The position numbers were made by a program, and so were the translations under genes. Below are positions 47,303-60,300 of a stretch of 64,000 bases of DNA, piece by piece. Numbering within the stretch: position 1 is the stretch's first letter; each line of letters starts with the position of its first letter. This stretch comes from Amblyomma americanum (Eukaryota; Arthropoda; Arachnida; Ixodida; Ixodidae). Location of the stretch: the NCBI RefSeq assembly GCF_052857255.1, contig NC_135498.1:158333124-158397123 (forward strand), given 5' to 3'. The notes under the pieces were generated by a model. That model ran no database searches. It was not told the origin of the DNA and saw only the letters and a list, made by a program, of their open reading frames with translations.

Positions 47303-48019
47303 CTATTATTGCCTATATAGAAGTTCTTTTAATACTTCCTGCGGTCACATGCCATCCGTGCCTTAGAGCACTCGATCGGTTTTGATTTCAGGACGAATAG
47401 CCCAGGAGCATAATAAAGCAAACTAAGTGCTTGCTTGTACACACAAAAGTACATGGGCACACGAGCAACCGAGTGCATCTGCTTACAACCAAGTGCACGC
47501 CATTCAAGCTTGCAGCGATTGACGTCGGTTACATGTGCTCTTTGCACGCCTCCGAAACTCATTTTTCACCGGTTTTTTCTATTCAGAAAGCGGAAGGAAT
47601 ATATACTGGTGGTCTTCTTCGATCCACTAGCGCATTCCAACGCGCAGAAATGCGATGGCTTTAAGAAAAACACAGCAATCGTCAATACACGAGACCAAAT
47701 CGACTGCGACTGCAATGGAATGTTTTGCCAACCACTCCAAGCCACTCCCTTCGCCCCTCCTAGGCCGGGAGAGGTCTATTGGTGTGGCTATGCGCTGAAT
47801 TCTACGTGGCGGATGCTTACCGCTCACTTACGAAAATTTTTCTCCAGCACTTATGCGACCCGTTAAGTGCACAAAGCTCCTGGAGGGCCAGTAACAGTAC
47901 CATGTGCTGCGTTCATTATAAATACGCAGAAATGATCTTTGCACTCTCTTCTATGCATTCATGTTGGCCGCGCCATGACACCGTAGCTAATCGCTGCATT
48001 CAACGTTCGTAGGTAATCG
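47303..48019. other. No recognised gene; one unassigned ORF
   Basis: The plus frame 47435-47866 (143 codons) is the longest here. It has several Cys and PRPGEVYWCGYALNSTW near its end but no family I know. Confidence 0.35.
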
Positions 48020-48515
48020 CTCATCATCAGCGCCACTCGCTAACGACTCCAAATTATTAATGAGTAAGGGATTTTCTTTTTCATGCTCCGACATGATACC
48101 TGGATGACTACTGAGGTTCTGACTGAGTCAAATACTTCTCATAATCTCTGAAGGCTATACCACGCATTTCTCTACCACCTGATTGGTCGTGTGATAATGT
48201 TATATTGTCCAGTAACCTTTATGAAAGCCAAACTGCTCCTTTGGATGTTTGCAATATGAGGTTGCCTTAACTCTGTCCGCTATTACCTTCATAAATACAT
48301 TGGGCACAACGCACAATAGTCTGATTAGGCTGTAATTTTTCAAATCCTTGACGACGCCTTCTTATAGTTCAAGCTCATATTAGCGTTCTTCCAAGATTCT
48401 CGTCGTTTTGACGTCATGAGGCATTGCGTTTGCAAGGCGGCCAGTTTTTGTAGCACAACCTCCCCACCGTCCTTCAACAGACCTGCAGTTAGCTGTTATT
48501 CACCAGCTGTTAAGT
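48020..48515 (-). pseudogene. RTE-like LINE RT fragment
   Basis: Across frames on the minus strand: VKDLKNYSLIRLLCVVPNVF, MKVIADRVKATSYCKHPKEQ and FGFHKGYWTI match the RT start of RTE-type LINEs (NYRPI..L, YKVFMKVI, QFGFR.G.ST). NENLGRTLI-type debris lies upstream. Stops and shifts throughout. It lies on the same strand as the endonuclease remnant at 52.7-53.6 kb and could be the continuation of that element. Confidence 0.65.
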
Positions 48516-48831
48516 GTCAGATCAATAAATGGGTAGCTAGGAAAAAAGGGTCCCTGTTGGGATGAAGTCTGGTAAGCAATAGGAGCGGAGTGGGAGAGGA
48601 TTCGAGGCGAGGAGGGAAGCGGGGAGGATAGGCGGGCGAGCGCACTGATTGGCCGAGGCGCAGAGGTTCACGTGACGTGGCGGCGCAGCTGGTGCCGGTG
48701 TCGGCGGTGCGGGCTAGGACAAGGAGAAGAGGGTCACGTGACTCGTCTGTAGCGGCAGCTGGTATGTATAACGTATTGCTCCCACTTTTCCTTCGCACAT
48801 GCGTTGCGCTCCTCTCATTGCCTATAGTTAA

Positions 48832-49340
48832 CCCTTTGAAACGCCATTTTTTGTTTCATTGAAAAGAAACATTTTCCTGTCTAAAAGTGTATTCAGGCAT
48901 TAAAAGAAGATTTGTTAGTCTTCCAGCGCTAAATAGTAGTAGTTATCTAACTGAAGAGACGTGAAAACTTTCACAGAAAGTGTCATAATTGATTATAATA
49001 GTGACTTCAAAATGCTGTGACCTATCAAGAAAGCACCCGAAGGATCGTGGCAATAATTTCGATTTCAAATGTGCACATTATGCTTGAAATTGTGAAAAAA
49101 AAACATTCTGTTACTATTGGCGGCAAAATATGTCTTCACAAAAGTGGCGGCTGACATGCTACCGTGCTCACTGTTTCCCGAAATTTTATTTACTGCATTC
49201 CCTATTATAGCATAAAAAACCACCCTATTTACCACACGAAAAATTCATCTGAAAGAAAGAAATCACTGCTAGGTGCAGTCACTCTCAAAAAAGCTGCGGG
49301 TTTGCTTTGTACACAATTGTGTACATAGCGTGTCAAAGGG
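48832..49340. mobile_element. piggyBac-type MITE, 509 bp
   Basis: TTAA stands at 48828-48831 and again at 49341-49344. Directly inside are CCCTTTGAAACGC on the left and, as reverse complement on the right, CCCTTTGACACGC: 13-base inverted ends with one mismatch. TTAA duplication and CCC... ends are the hallmark of piggyBac-family transposition. The 509-base interior is AT-rich and encodes no transposase, so the element depends on one made elsewhere. Confidence 0.85.
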
Positions 49341-49462
49341 TTAAACAGACGTGTAGATGTAGCGGGCACCATGATTACGTGAAGCAATTGAAATATGATT
49401 ACAAATATGCTCTGCAACATGAAAGTATGCTATTCAGAAGAGTGTGAGGCGAACACATAGGA

Positions 49463-49822
49463 GTGCGCGGCAGAAACAGGGCAGCAACTGGCTGTGATGC
49501 TTCCAGGAGAGACCTCTCAAAAGAACGGTGGGAAAATGAGTGTGGATTCTATTTAAAAATCCCACCAAACATGAATACGAGTGATCGGAAAACGTGTATA
49601 CATATAGAGTCTCAGAACAGGTCTACAGGCCATGGTGTTTCCTGCTTGTCAAATTACTTTACCGATCACAAAACAGTGTTTGTACTGTTCAAACCTGAGT
49701 ATCGCAAACCAGAGTTGGACATGGAAAAATATCGTGGAGATGGGTGGTCCTCGGACAATGAAGACGTTACAAGATGTGGATATAACGCATTAACTAAAGC
49801 TTTTCGACGGAATTCTCCATAG
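49463..49822 (+). CDS. Unassigned ORF between a MITE and a LINE
   Basis: This is a 119-codon frame, starting MRGRNRAATGCDASRRDLSK and containing SCLSNYFTDHKTVFVLF. I do not recognise it. It is hydrophilic, with a Lys/Asp/Glu-rich middle, and closes just before the I-clade LINE RT begins. It may be part of that LINE's decayed upstream region, another element, or chance. There is no promoter or splice evidence. Confidence 0.2.
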   Translation: MRGRNRAATGCDASRRDLSKERWENECGFYLKIPPNMNTSDRKTCIHIESQNRSTGHGVSCLSNYFTDHKTVFVLFKPEYRKPELDMEKYRGDGWSSDNEDVTRCGYNALTKAFRRNSP

Positions 49823-49889
49823 CCGGACACGGCTTCACAGGGGCGGAAAAGTTCTATCGCTTATGCTGTGCACCGGAGAAGTAAGAAGT

Positions 49890-51660
49890 AATCAGGGTGC
49901 ACGGTCAAAATTACAAAAACTCTGGACCAATAGATCTCTATGTAGAAGGCCAACAGATTCGAGAGGTCTCGGTCATTAGAATTCTCAGGCTTTGGATTCA
50001 AAGTAACCTACGCGCAGAACATAAAAACTCTCAAAACAACCACCCACCAAATTATACGTATGATTCGTCGTATAACACGCCACAAGAAAGGCATGCGCGA
50101 GGGAGACACTCTTCGTCTTGTACAGTCCTTGGTTATCTGCAGAATAGCATACGGCCTTCCCTATCATCATCTCACAAAGGGAGAACTTAAGCAGGCCGAC
50201 ACTGTCATTCGCAGCGCGTACAAAACAGCTCTCCGCCTTCCTCCAAGCACCTCGACCGAACGTCTAATCAAGCTTGGAGTCCACAACGCCTTTGAGGAGA
50301 TCAGAGATGCGGTCTTAGCATCGCAGAGAGCGCGACTCCAACAGACCACCACCGGAAGAGCCATTCTTCAGCGCATTGGTACACCACGAGATCTACAAGA
50401 ACTCTGGCGACACACTTCCCTGCCTGAAAACATAAGAAGACAGATCTCGGTGGCTCCGCTCCCATAACATATGCATCCAGAAATCCACAAAGGCAGACGG
50501 GAGGCTAGGGTCACTCATCTACGCCGGCGTCTAAAGTCAGATCGCAAAGCAGTCTATGTAGACGTGGCGGCGTACACTGAACCGAGCATCTTTGTTGCAG
50601 TCGCCCTTGACCACAATTTTCAACTACTGACGAGTGCTTCACTCCGGCTGAGGATCCTGCCGCGGCGGAAGCCTCCGCCATCGCCCTTTCCATAAGGCAT
50701 TGTGATCTGGCGGACAAATCAGCTCACATAATAACTGACTCGAAGCGAGCCTGTCAATATTACGTTACAGGGAGAATCCCAAAAATGATAGCGGCTCTAC
50801 TCATACCGTCGGGCCTCTCACCTACACTTCAACGCCCCCATAACATTACTTGGACCCCGGGCCATTCAGGTCTTGAAGGCAACGAGGCGGCAAACGATCT
50901 AGCTCGTGAGCTAACAAACCGAGCGGATCCTTGCCCGTACCTCACCCACTACCATCAAACTATGGGGAACGGCTGGGGATGCTTAAATTAGATCGTAGAA
51001 TATATCCCCCTCCCCATATATATCCCCTGTCAATATTACGTTACAGGGAGAGTCCTAAAAATGACAGCGGCTCTACTCATACCGTCGGGCCTCTCACCTA
51101 CACTTCAACGCCCCCATAACATTACTTGGACCCCGGGCCATTCAGGTCTTGAAGGCAACGAGGCGGCAAACGACCTAGCTCGTGAGCTAACAAACCGAGC
51201 GGATCCTTGCCCGTACCTCACCCCTCTATCATCAAACTATGGGGAACGGCTGGAGATGCTTAGATTAGATCGTAGAATATATCCCCCTCCCCATATTAAA
51301 CTCACCACAGAAGAAGCCACATTTTGGAGGCGAATACAAACGAATACCTTCCCTAACCTGTACTTGTACAGCTTCATTCACCCTTCCAAATACCGCTCCT
51401 TCTTTCCATGGTGCGGCGAAAAGCCTAGGCTGTTTCACATTTCCTGGAATTTTCCCCAAAAACCACCTCATCTAAAAGCATTACAGACATCATACGAGCA
51501 GTGGGAGGCAGCCCTGACCAGCAATGGTCTGGAGGACCAGTGTCGCATCATCAGACATGCTCCAAGCATCCGCCAAAGCCATCTGAGTCCTGAACTGAGG
51601 AGGCCGCCTACTTGACTCGTAGAACACTTCAATGAAATAATAAATGTTTTATCTCTCTCT
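49890..51660 (+). pseudogene. I-clade LINE, 5'-truncated, with internal tandem duplication
   Basis: RT end: IDLYVEGQQIREVSVIRI (49930-49983), MIRRITRHKKGMREGDTLRL and RIAYGLPYHHLTKGELKQAD (50060-50205), LRLPPSTSTERLIKLGVHNA. RNase H: KAVYVDVAAYTEPSIF (50546-50593), a frameshifted AIALSIRHCDLADKSAHIIT and TPGHSGLEGNEAANDLAREL. Tail: TEEATFWRRIQTNTFPNLYL and FPWCGEKPRLFHISWNFPQ (51300-51460), where a usual Cys is Asn. The 3' end AATAATAAATGTTTTATCTC runs into TCTCTCTTTATC. Inside, 276 bases of RNase H are repeated head to tail. It is a relative of the fragment at 4845-5395. Confidence 0.88.
50751..51302 (+). repeat. 276-bp tandem duplication inside LINE RNase H
   Basis: 50751-51026 and 51027-51302 both begin CTGTCAATATTACGTTACAG and end near CCCCCTCCCCATAT, with about ten differences by eye. 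The period is exactly 92 codons. Each unit carries the TPGHSGLEGNEAAND motif. Copy 1 has its own shift and stop after GNGWGCLN; copy 2 runs on into the true tail. Confidence 0.92.
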
Positions 51661-51669
51661 TTATCGCGT

Positions 51670-52699
51670 ATATAACGCAGTTAAAAACAGGATAAACCAT
51701 CAATAGTTTTTCCGCTTCATATCCCCTCTGGGGCTTTCTTTAATTCCACTTGCACCCAATATCTCAGCACCGCTGCGTCTGTCATTATCGTCGTGATTAG
51801 TTAGGCTATAGGATAGACCTTAACCTTAACTATCATATCCATAGTGCTAATGACATTTCCCCCCTTGTCTCCTAGCGCGTATGTCTGACTTTAAGAGCGT
51901 TAGCTCTTACTCATCACGTTTCGAGATTTCGTGGGGTCTGCTGGCACCCTGAGATCACAGCGCCATGTGTGGCGCTCTGTGGCCATCTATGTGTGGTGGA
52001 TAGAGGTTGAACTATGTGAATATGACATCAGGGGACGAAATTGCGGCACAGTTTCGGTTCCCCAAATTTAAGATGGCGGATATGAAAATTGATTGTGCCC
52101 TCCCATTCGTTTCCCTCCCTCACCAACAAATACCCTTTAACGGGTAGGAAAACTGTCCTATTACGGGACCGCTATGCATGTCTACATTCGTTCCGCTATA
52201 TATATATATATTTCGACAAGGGGCACCCATCCGGGGACAGTTGTGTACCTAATTTGGTAGGCAAATAAAACCCTATAGTTTGTGGTATCGAATCAAAACC
52301 GCAATTAAATAATAGGTAAACAATGTACACATGCAATTACGATTTGAAGCGTTACCATATAGTACCACAAGCCGAATTCTAGGCCCACCTTGAGCCCCCA
52401 AACGAAGCAAATTCCGTTTGGAACGTATCTTGAGCGGGTGCAACTCGACAATGGGTAGACTTGCATCGTAATTTCTCTGATAGATGGCGCTAGGCGTCGA
52501 TCACTCCGCTAGGCGGCGTACGTGCACGCGTAGACGAGCATGGTGGCAGTACACCCCGTTTCAAACGGTATTAAATTCCGTTTCTCAAGACGAGCGGCGC
52601 GTTCTTAGCTTTTTTCGTCTAGTAAACAAAACAGCTAACGCTCGTTACTTCAACGTCGTCCAGACGGTGGCAGATTTTTTTTTGTTGCTCTCTCTATTT
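51670..52699. other. No recognised gene
   Basis: 51900-52080 contains short blocks on GGCGCTCTGTGGCCATCTAT that resemble dispersed repeat sequence. A (TA)8 run lies at 52197-52212. I found no coding motif. Confidence 0.4.
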
Positions 52700-53640
52700 T
52701 CTTCTTGACCACTCGCAGGCTACCTCTGCTCTTAAGAGCATGCTCAATTCTCTGCATATAATAACTCCTCATTTCGGTTACCTTACGCTTATCAACGAAC
52801 TCTGACACATCTCCCAGTTCTACTTTATCTATAAGATCAGAGGCTTTATGCTTTAGCGTTTCTTAATCACATATTTCGTCTCCTGAGATACGGCACCGGT
52901 ATCCTGTCTAACTATCCTACCCCCTACTTGAATTGCGCGCTCGGTAATCATAGCTATGAGATTATCATTCACTGTTTGACCACTAAGGTCGTCGTCCTCA
53001 GTTAAAGCCGAATGTCTGTTCTCCAGCAATATCCTGAATTCTACTGCGTTCCCTCTTACAGCGAACTCGATGATGGGCTTCTTTCCTACTAGTTTCTTCC
53101 ATTGTCTTTTCAAGTATAGCCAAATTCATGATTTCACCATTCTATGGTCGCTACAACTTACCGTTGCGAGCACCTCTACATTCTTCAGGATTAGAGCACA
53201 ATATGAAGGCTATTTCATTTTAGTCTTCCCATTCGGGCTTTTCGACGTCCGCTTCCTTTCCTGCGTTTTGCGGAAAGAGGTATTCATGATCCGCACATCA
53301 TTTCGTTCTGTGAACTCTCCCCCCTTGCTGTTCCTAGATCCCATGCCATAGTCACCCACTTCATCGTTTCCTGCCTGCTTCTTGCCTACCTTGGTAGCGA
53401 AGTTGCCCATCACTACACTGTACTGTTTTTACTTTACTCATCACCAAGTCGATGCCTTCATAGAAACTTTTGGTGTTCTGGTCATCATTACACGGGCACA
53501 CGCAAATACCGAAAGGGATCAGGTGTAAAAAAGTGACCCTCCATGTCATTCCGATGATGTCGCGAGACGGCTTGGCCACCACGTGAAGATTAGAAGAAAA
53601 CCGCGCAACCAACGCGAATGAAAAACCGGATGCGCTGAGA
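52700..53640 (-). pseudogene. RTE-like LINE endonuclease and linker remnant
   Basis: On the minus strand from about 53580: WRVTFLHLIPFGICVCPC, a CADHEYLFPQ block (the usual NTxF region), W...NEIAFILCSNPEEC (the W-x-NEIDYI endonuclease end), and RPQNGEIMN-type debris. The frame 53113-52853 has MKRQWKKLVGKKPIIEFAVR and NDNLIAMITERAIQVGG, the linker before RT, then KRKVTEMRSYYMQRIEHAL. No RT follows directly; the 48.0-48.5 kb fragment on the same strand may be the displaced remainder. Confidence 0.65.
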
Positions 53641-55509
53641 ACTTGTGGCTAGATGGAGAGTGATTTCATTACCTAAGCGTCCACTTGAACGGTCGTGGAG
53701 TCTAGGGTCTATACGTTGTGACCTGCGCTCGTTTTCTTGACCGATCGCTTTGCCACTGTGCCGTTAATTAAGCCAGCTTCCCACGCCAGAACCGGTGACC
53801 TACGTGACCTGCTATCCATTTTGATAGCTGTCTACGGCCCTATCTTCACCGATTGTTGCAATCAACGATAAACGGGAATGAATTAGAAAAAACTGGTGAA
53901 TGTGTAAAACAGTCACTAAAAAAATGACAGCCGATTTACCTTGGTTAGGCCAAATGCGAAATATGTGCGCTAGAACTGTCTTATCGTTGTTTTGCTTTGT
54001 TGCCCGATCCGGCACGGCATGGCTCCTCATTGGCTACAGCTGTGGGGGCGCGTGTTCTTTGACTTACGAAGCCATGCGAGACGACGGTCTGGCATTGCTT
54101 GGTGAATCTCTTCCCCTCCACAATACATCTGCTCATTTCCTCCTCTCCAGAACTGTGATGTAGTTCTTCAGCGTAACTCCCTCAAGGTAAGACAAGCTTC
54201 AAAGAGCCACTCACGAAATCGGCAAGTGGTAATTCTCCTGTTACGCTCAAAAAACACGCTCCTATAACATGACAAAGCACGCAGGCTCCCGCCTTGGCGA
54301 CCAGCATTCGACTATGGGTGACGCGCTCATACTTTGTTTTACGGCCACAGTTAGGTTCCCGTACCGATACGCAAGTCCATTCATTTTTCAACCTTTAGAA
54401 CCTTGCCCCTGCGGCTGGCATAGAAGAGTTCCTCACGCCAGATCAGCGTATGCTCCAACTTATTCGATACCACATACGCATCGCGGAGTTAGGCGAGTCG
54501 TCGCTGGCCTGCGCGCTTTGCGTCGCGTCGTAATGAGTGAGCTGGAAGCAGTCGTGGAAAACAGGTTTCAGGCTCCAACTTTGGTTATTTGCACGCCTCC
54601 AATAGCCAATATCTTGTGACCGGTGTGCTGCCGTTAAGCTCCTCTCCTGTTCCGTTCAAGTCCTTCTCCTCCTCCTGCCGTTAAGCTCAATCCCAGTCAA
54701 CGAATTTAGTGGCCAAATCATGTTTCCAAGCACAATTGCATTTAAAGAACAGAGGAAGAAAACAACACTTTCCAAATCTTTTTTTTTTCACAAAGAAAGG
54801 TCGAAAAATGTGTTGAACATGCAGCACTTGAAAACTATTGCTTTCAACTTTTTTGACGTACATTTTGAATTTCCCGAACTCTGCTTCGCGATTTTTTTTT
54901 TCAGATCAAATAAAATACTGCAACGTACGAAACGAAAGGCAACGAAGCGTCTCGGTGGCACGCGTGTTCTGGGCCCGGGTGGACAGTGCTCTGCGCTCTG
55001 TGTCCTGTGTCCTGTATGCTGTGCCCCGTGTCGTCCTTGCGTCGTCCTCGCTTTGAGCCAGGCAACACCTTTAGTAGAAATGCGGGGTGCAACAGGTTCG
55101 AGGGCCTCCAGTTCACGTCGGAGGATCCGCGTGAAGGAGTCGGCGACGGGAGGAGCGCCCGAGTGGGCGCTAATTCAATTGTAACTGCTGTCAGCGATTT
55201 TTGTCCAACTTTTTTTTGTTTTAGGCGAAAATACAAGACTTGAAATTGTACGCCATCACTTCCGGGGAAATACTTTTCCAACTTGTGTGCTCGTTATCAT
55301 TTTTCCAGTTTAATCTTGGGCTGATCTAGATTGGCTCCGTCATCAGCGTTGTTTTTTAGTATACTCGCCCGCCTCCCACTACAACTTCTATTGGGGGTGT
55401 GCGCAAATAAATAAACTAATTAATGAGTATACCTATGTCCTCAATAATCACGGAGCGCTTTAGGTGATTTAAGTTCAAGTGGTAGCTTATTTAAGCTTGG
55501 CCTCCCCCC
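53641..55509. other. No recognised gene
   Basis: 1.9 kb of short frames. The largest, 154 codons at 54720-55184 (plus), has no motif. 54980-55030 is a (TGTCCTGTG)-like imperfect short repeat. Confidence 0.4.
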
Positions 55510-56139
55510 CCCCCCTCACGCCACCAATGTACACGTTGTGCACTTTTGTAAGATGTACCACTCTACGCTAAACAGAATCCACTCAAACACCTCCCCGCAG
55601 GGGGGCGTCTGCAGCTTGCAGGCGTTGGTGAGTGGCGACACCATGGACTCCTGAGCATCCGCAGGGACATCCCAGCGGGGGGATGACCGTGAACGGTGCA
55701 TCACCACGGACCCGAGCACCCTCGCCTCGCCGTGCGTGGCATCGCCGTGTACGGGGAAAAGGGGATCCTGGTGGTTGAGGCAATGCCGAGCGTTTGGGCC
55801 TTTAAGGCCCCTCGGCGGAGGCAACACACCTCTTTGGCCCCAGCTTCCTGTAGACGGCACCTCCGGCCTGACCCGACCGGGGGAAATCGGCAGTCGCCTT
55901 TTCCTGTCCTCCCCTCTGTCTTTCACTTTCCTATCATCTTTCTTAGAATTTTCCTGCCTCCTCCTCCCTTCTCGGTTTTTTCAGTTTTCATAGGCGGCGA
56001 GGGTTAACCTTGGGTGGCCAACCACCCTGAGTTGCGTCAAATTTGGTTAAAGCAGTGGTGTACAGCTGGCGTGGGCAGGGCTTGTTTTCAAGTTCCTGTC
56101 CTGTCCCCTTGTTGGGCTCCATTATGGGTGGCTGGCACC

Positions 56140-57330
56140 ATGGCCGAAGAACACATTTTTTTTATGGCTACCTCCTTTCTTTCAAATGATCGTCCTCTGA
56201 AAAGAGGGCGGACCGATGTGAGCTCACAATTTTTCGACAAAAAGAAAACAACTTTCCCAAAGTACCACATTGTGCACAGTGAACGAAAAGAAAAGCCAGC
56301 TAGACTAATATCCCCATTCATAGTTTCAAAAGCTATCACTGATTGATTAGGTCCGAAGTACAAAGTAACAAAACTGGCTAGTGGAGACCTCCTGCTAGAA
56401 CTTGTTGGCATCACTCAAATCTCTAAACTGGCAGACATGGAAACTTTCGGTGACATCCCTGTGTCTGTAACACCCCATAGATCGCTAAACACAGTACGTG
56501 GTGTCATCTCCGACAACGACCTTTTCAACATGACAGAAGAGGAAATGCTGGAAGGACTGTCCGAACAAAATGTAACCAATGTATATAGAATAAAAATACG
56601 CAAAGAAAACAAAGAAATTCCAACGAAACACCTGGTAGTCACCTTTGCTTCCTGCACCCTGCCCAAATCAATCCAGGTAGGGCACGCAAAAATATCCGTA
56701 CGACCACATATCCCTAACCCCAGACGATGCTTCAAATGCCAAACGTTTGGCCACGGCTCCCAAAGCTGTCGCGGACGCGATACATGTGCCACATTTGCCT
56801 CCAATGATCAGAAATCCGAAGACTGCGATGCTGCACCGCGCTGCGCAAACTGCGAAGGCGACCACACCGCTTATTCAAGATCGTGTCCTGCATGGAAAAA
56901 AAAGGAAATTATTACCATCAAGGCCAAAGAGAATGTTTCATTTGAAGAGGCAATACAGCGCTACGCAATGACCCGGTGCTCATTTTCTTTCACCGCACAT
57001 ACAAACTTCGCCGATGTGGTGCGTGGGCGCGGCACACCACAGCGGCCTTCGGCACCTAGCCAGCTCACACTAAGTGAGGTTGAGGCAGGGCCATCCGCGC
57101 CCCTGGCAGATGCAGCGAGAGCTGCTATGCCACCCCCACAAACGGGCCCGTCAACCTCCAGTTCTGCAGTCCGCAAGGCTTCCCCCATTCGGGAGAAGTC
57201 CACCACCCCCTGCCCGTGGGTTCCCCACGGAACTCCAGCGCCTCCACTGAGGCGATGGATACAACTCAGAGCTCGCCTCAGCCGCAACGGCGGCGGGGCT
57301 CCCTTGATCGCAAAAAAGAGAAAACCTTAA
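56140..57330 (+). pseudogene. LINE ORF1: zinc-knuckle protein, one internal stop
   Basis: About 396 codons from ATG 56140 (MAEEHIFFMATSFLSNDRPL), with one TGA at 56344-56346; the open part after it begins LGPKYKVTKLASGDLLLEL. The middle region NTVRGVISDNDLFNMTEEEM leads to three knuckles: CFKCQTFGHGSQSC is complete, CATFASNDQKSEDC has lost one Cys and the His, and CANCEGDHTAYSRSC keeps C, C, H and C. The tail is Pro/Ser/Ala-rich (GPSAPLADAARAAMPPPQTG). Such proteins bind the element RNA. ORF2 starts 68 bases after its stop codon. Confidence 0.86.
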
Positions 57331-57397
57331 TAACAGGCCATCAGCAAGGAGGGACCTAAGGTCTCAATACAATCCCCCCCCCAAAAAAAAAATCATC

Positions 57398-60300
57398 ATG
57401 GCGTTCCTTATCCACTGGAACGGCCGTGGAATTCTAAATAACTACAGCGACGCAACAGATATCCTGAATTCTCTATCTCCTGTGGCACTGTGTCTGCAGG
57501 AGACCAACTTGGGACATTCTCATAAAAATATTTTTGAAAAGTACGAAGTCTTTCGCCGTGACCCTGAGCAAGAAAATAGGGTCTCTGGAGGCGTTGCGGT
57601 TGTAGTTCAGAGCGTCGTTGCAACCCATGAAATCAAGCTCCAGACGAATTATGAAGCCGTTGCGGTCACCGTCCTCAGCTTTAAAACAAACAATTACCGT
57701 ATGCTCTATATATCTTCCTCCACATCTCACTGTTACACTACAAGGTCTACTGGAGCTTTTTAGGCAGCTACCAGAGCCATATCTGGTAGTCGGGGATTTT
57801 AACGCGCACTCCTCGTTTTGGGGTAGTGAACAGACAGACACTAGAGGTCGGATTTCAGAAGATTTTATTCTGCGAAACAACGTCTGCTTGCTCAATACAG
57901 GCAAACCCACATATTGCTCTTCATCCTCAGGTAAAATGAGTTGCATAGACTTGTCTTCTAGCTCTCCATTCGTTTTTACCGATTTTAAGTGGGATATTCT
58001 TGATAACCCGCACGGAAGTGATCACTTTGCAGTGGTAATTAACTGTGCATCACCACCACCAATAATCCCAACAAACCCACGCCGTTGGAAGCTACACTTA
58101 GCGGACTGGCCACTATTTGAAGAAAAGGCCTGTCTGGAGAAAATTTTATCTGATAATCTTACCGTTGACGAACTAAATGAAAATTTTACAACGTGTATTA
58201 TTGCGGCTGCACATCTAGCCATTCCTCAATCGTCAGGAGTTGTACGGCAAAATAATAAGCTCTGGTACACACAAGAGTGCAGAGAAACAAAAAAGAAACA
58301 AAACAAAGCCTAGGGAACTCTCCGAAGGTACCCCACACAGGACAACCTCATAAATTTTAAAAAGGCGAGAGCAAAATCACGGTACATAAGTCGCAATGCT
58401 GAGAAAACTTCATGGAAAAACTATGTGTCGTCCATAAATAGTTCAATTACATCAAAACAAATGTGGGAGCAAGTCCGAAAACTTAATGGCAGCTTTACTT
58501 CTCTCACAATTTCTTTCCTAACAGCTCCGGACACACAAACAAGCATTCCCCAAAGTGTTCCCCGACAAACTAGGGGAACACTTTGCCACGGTTTCTATCT
58601 CCTCACACTACACCCAATCATTTATAAAGTACAAGAACACAACAGAAAAACAACGACTACCGACAAGTGGCAGGCCAAATGAACATTACGATAAATTAAT
58701 TACACTACAAGAAATCCGTACAGTACTTTCGGCCGTCAAACAGACAGCACCAGGCCCAGACGAAATACATTATGAAATGCTTGCTCACCTCTCCGAAGAT
58801 GCTGTAGAAGCTCTTTTAAAATTCTTCAATAAAATCTGGCAGTCCGGAAAAATGCCAGAGGCGTGGAAAAACGCTGTGGTTGTGCCTTTCCTGAGATATG
58901 GAAAACCACCAACTTCGGCTAGTAGTTACAGGCCGATAGCACTTACGAGTTGTCTTGCTAAAAGTTTTGAAAGTGTGCTAAATATTAGGTTAATGTTCAT
59001 CCTTGAATCGCGAAAACTTCTTGATATCCACCAAAGTGGTTTTAAAAAAGTATGCTGTACAAATGACCATCTCGTCCGTCTCGAAAACACAGTCCGTGAA
59101 GCATTCATACACAAACTGCACTGTCAAGCAGTTTTTTTTTACTTGGAAAAAGCTTATGATACTACCCACAGGTATGGAATTCTTCGTGACCTCGCGGATC
59201 TAGGCATCCGTGGCAGGATGCTGAACTGTCTAAAAGACTTTCTTTCTGACCGTTCCTTTCATGTACGTCTAGGCTGCACGCTTCCGAAAAAATCATCCAA
59301 GAAAATGGGGTACCGCAGGGGTGTATTCTATGTACCACACTCTTTATTGTAAAAATGAACTCAATATCGCGAATAATTCCAAAGACCATCATGTATTCCG
59401 TATATGTTGATGACCTTCAAATTTCATGCACTTCTTAGAGCTTATCAACATGCGAAAGACAGATACAACTTACAAAGATCTAACTGGCGACTTGGGCAGA
59501 CCAAAATGGATATAAGTTATCTCCACAAAAAACAGTTGTTGTCTTTTTCTCACTAAAACGATGCATGCCGATTAATCCCACCCTGCACTTGAGAGAAAGT
59601 GTTATACAAATAAAACAAGAGCATAAATTCCTAGGCATAACTTTTTATCGAAAGCTCACTTTCTTACCTCACATAAACACCTTCAAAAACTAAGCTTCTC
59701 GATCTCTAAATATACTGAAGATACTCTCACGGAAACACTGAAGGTTCAACAGGTTATGCCTTTTTCTTCCTCTCCGTAGTACGGTCTACTTTGGACTATG
59801 GATGCATTGTGTATGCGTCTGCAAGACCATCATACCTAAAAAACTGGATCCCGTACATAACCTGGGTCTTCGTATATCAACTGGTGCATACAGAACATCC
59901 CCCATAAATAGTCTATATCCACAAAAGAAATGAACCATCTCTTGCAAACAGAAGAGCAATATTTACCTGTGCATATGTACTAAAAATAAGATCCTTACCA
60001 AAACACGTTTGTTACCCCATAGTTACCAAGTGCACATCTACAAGACTGTTCAATAATAAACCACAGTCGATTAAACCTTTGTTACTACTCTTTGAAGATG
60101 AGTATCATGAACTCGGAATACTAGATCCTCTGCCAAAAATTGCCCCGAGGCACGATCCATTGCCACCATGGTACTGTCTTCCCGCTGCTTGCGACTTCAC
60201 TCTAACGCAATTTCGTAAAAAAGAAACACCACATGAACATCTACTACAAGAACACTTGGCTTTGAAAGAGAAATATTCAAGCTACATGGAGTTTTACACA

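Noticed and set aside
54720..55184. 154-codon plus frame
   Set aside because: Low-complexity start and Cys-rich shifting frames, with no motif or splice signal.
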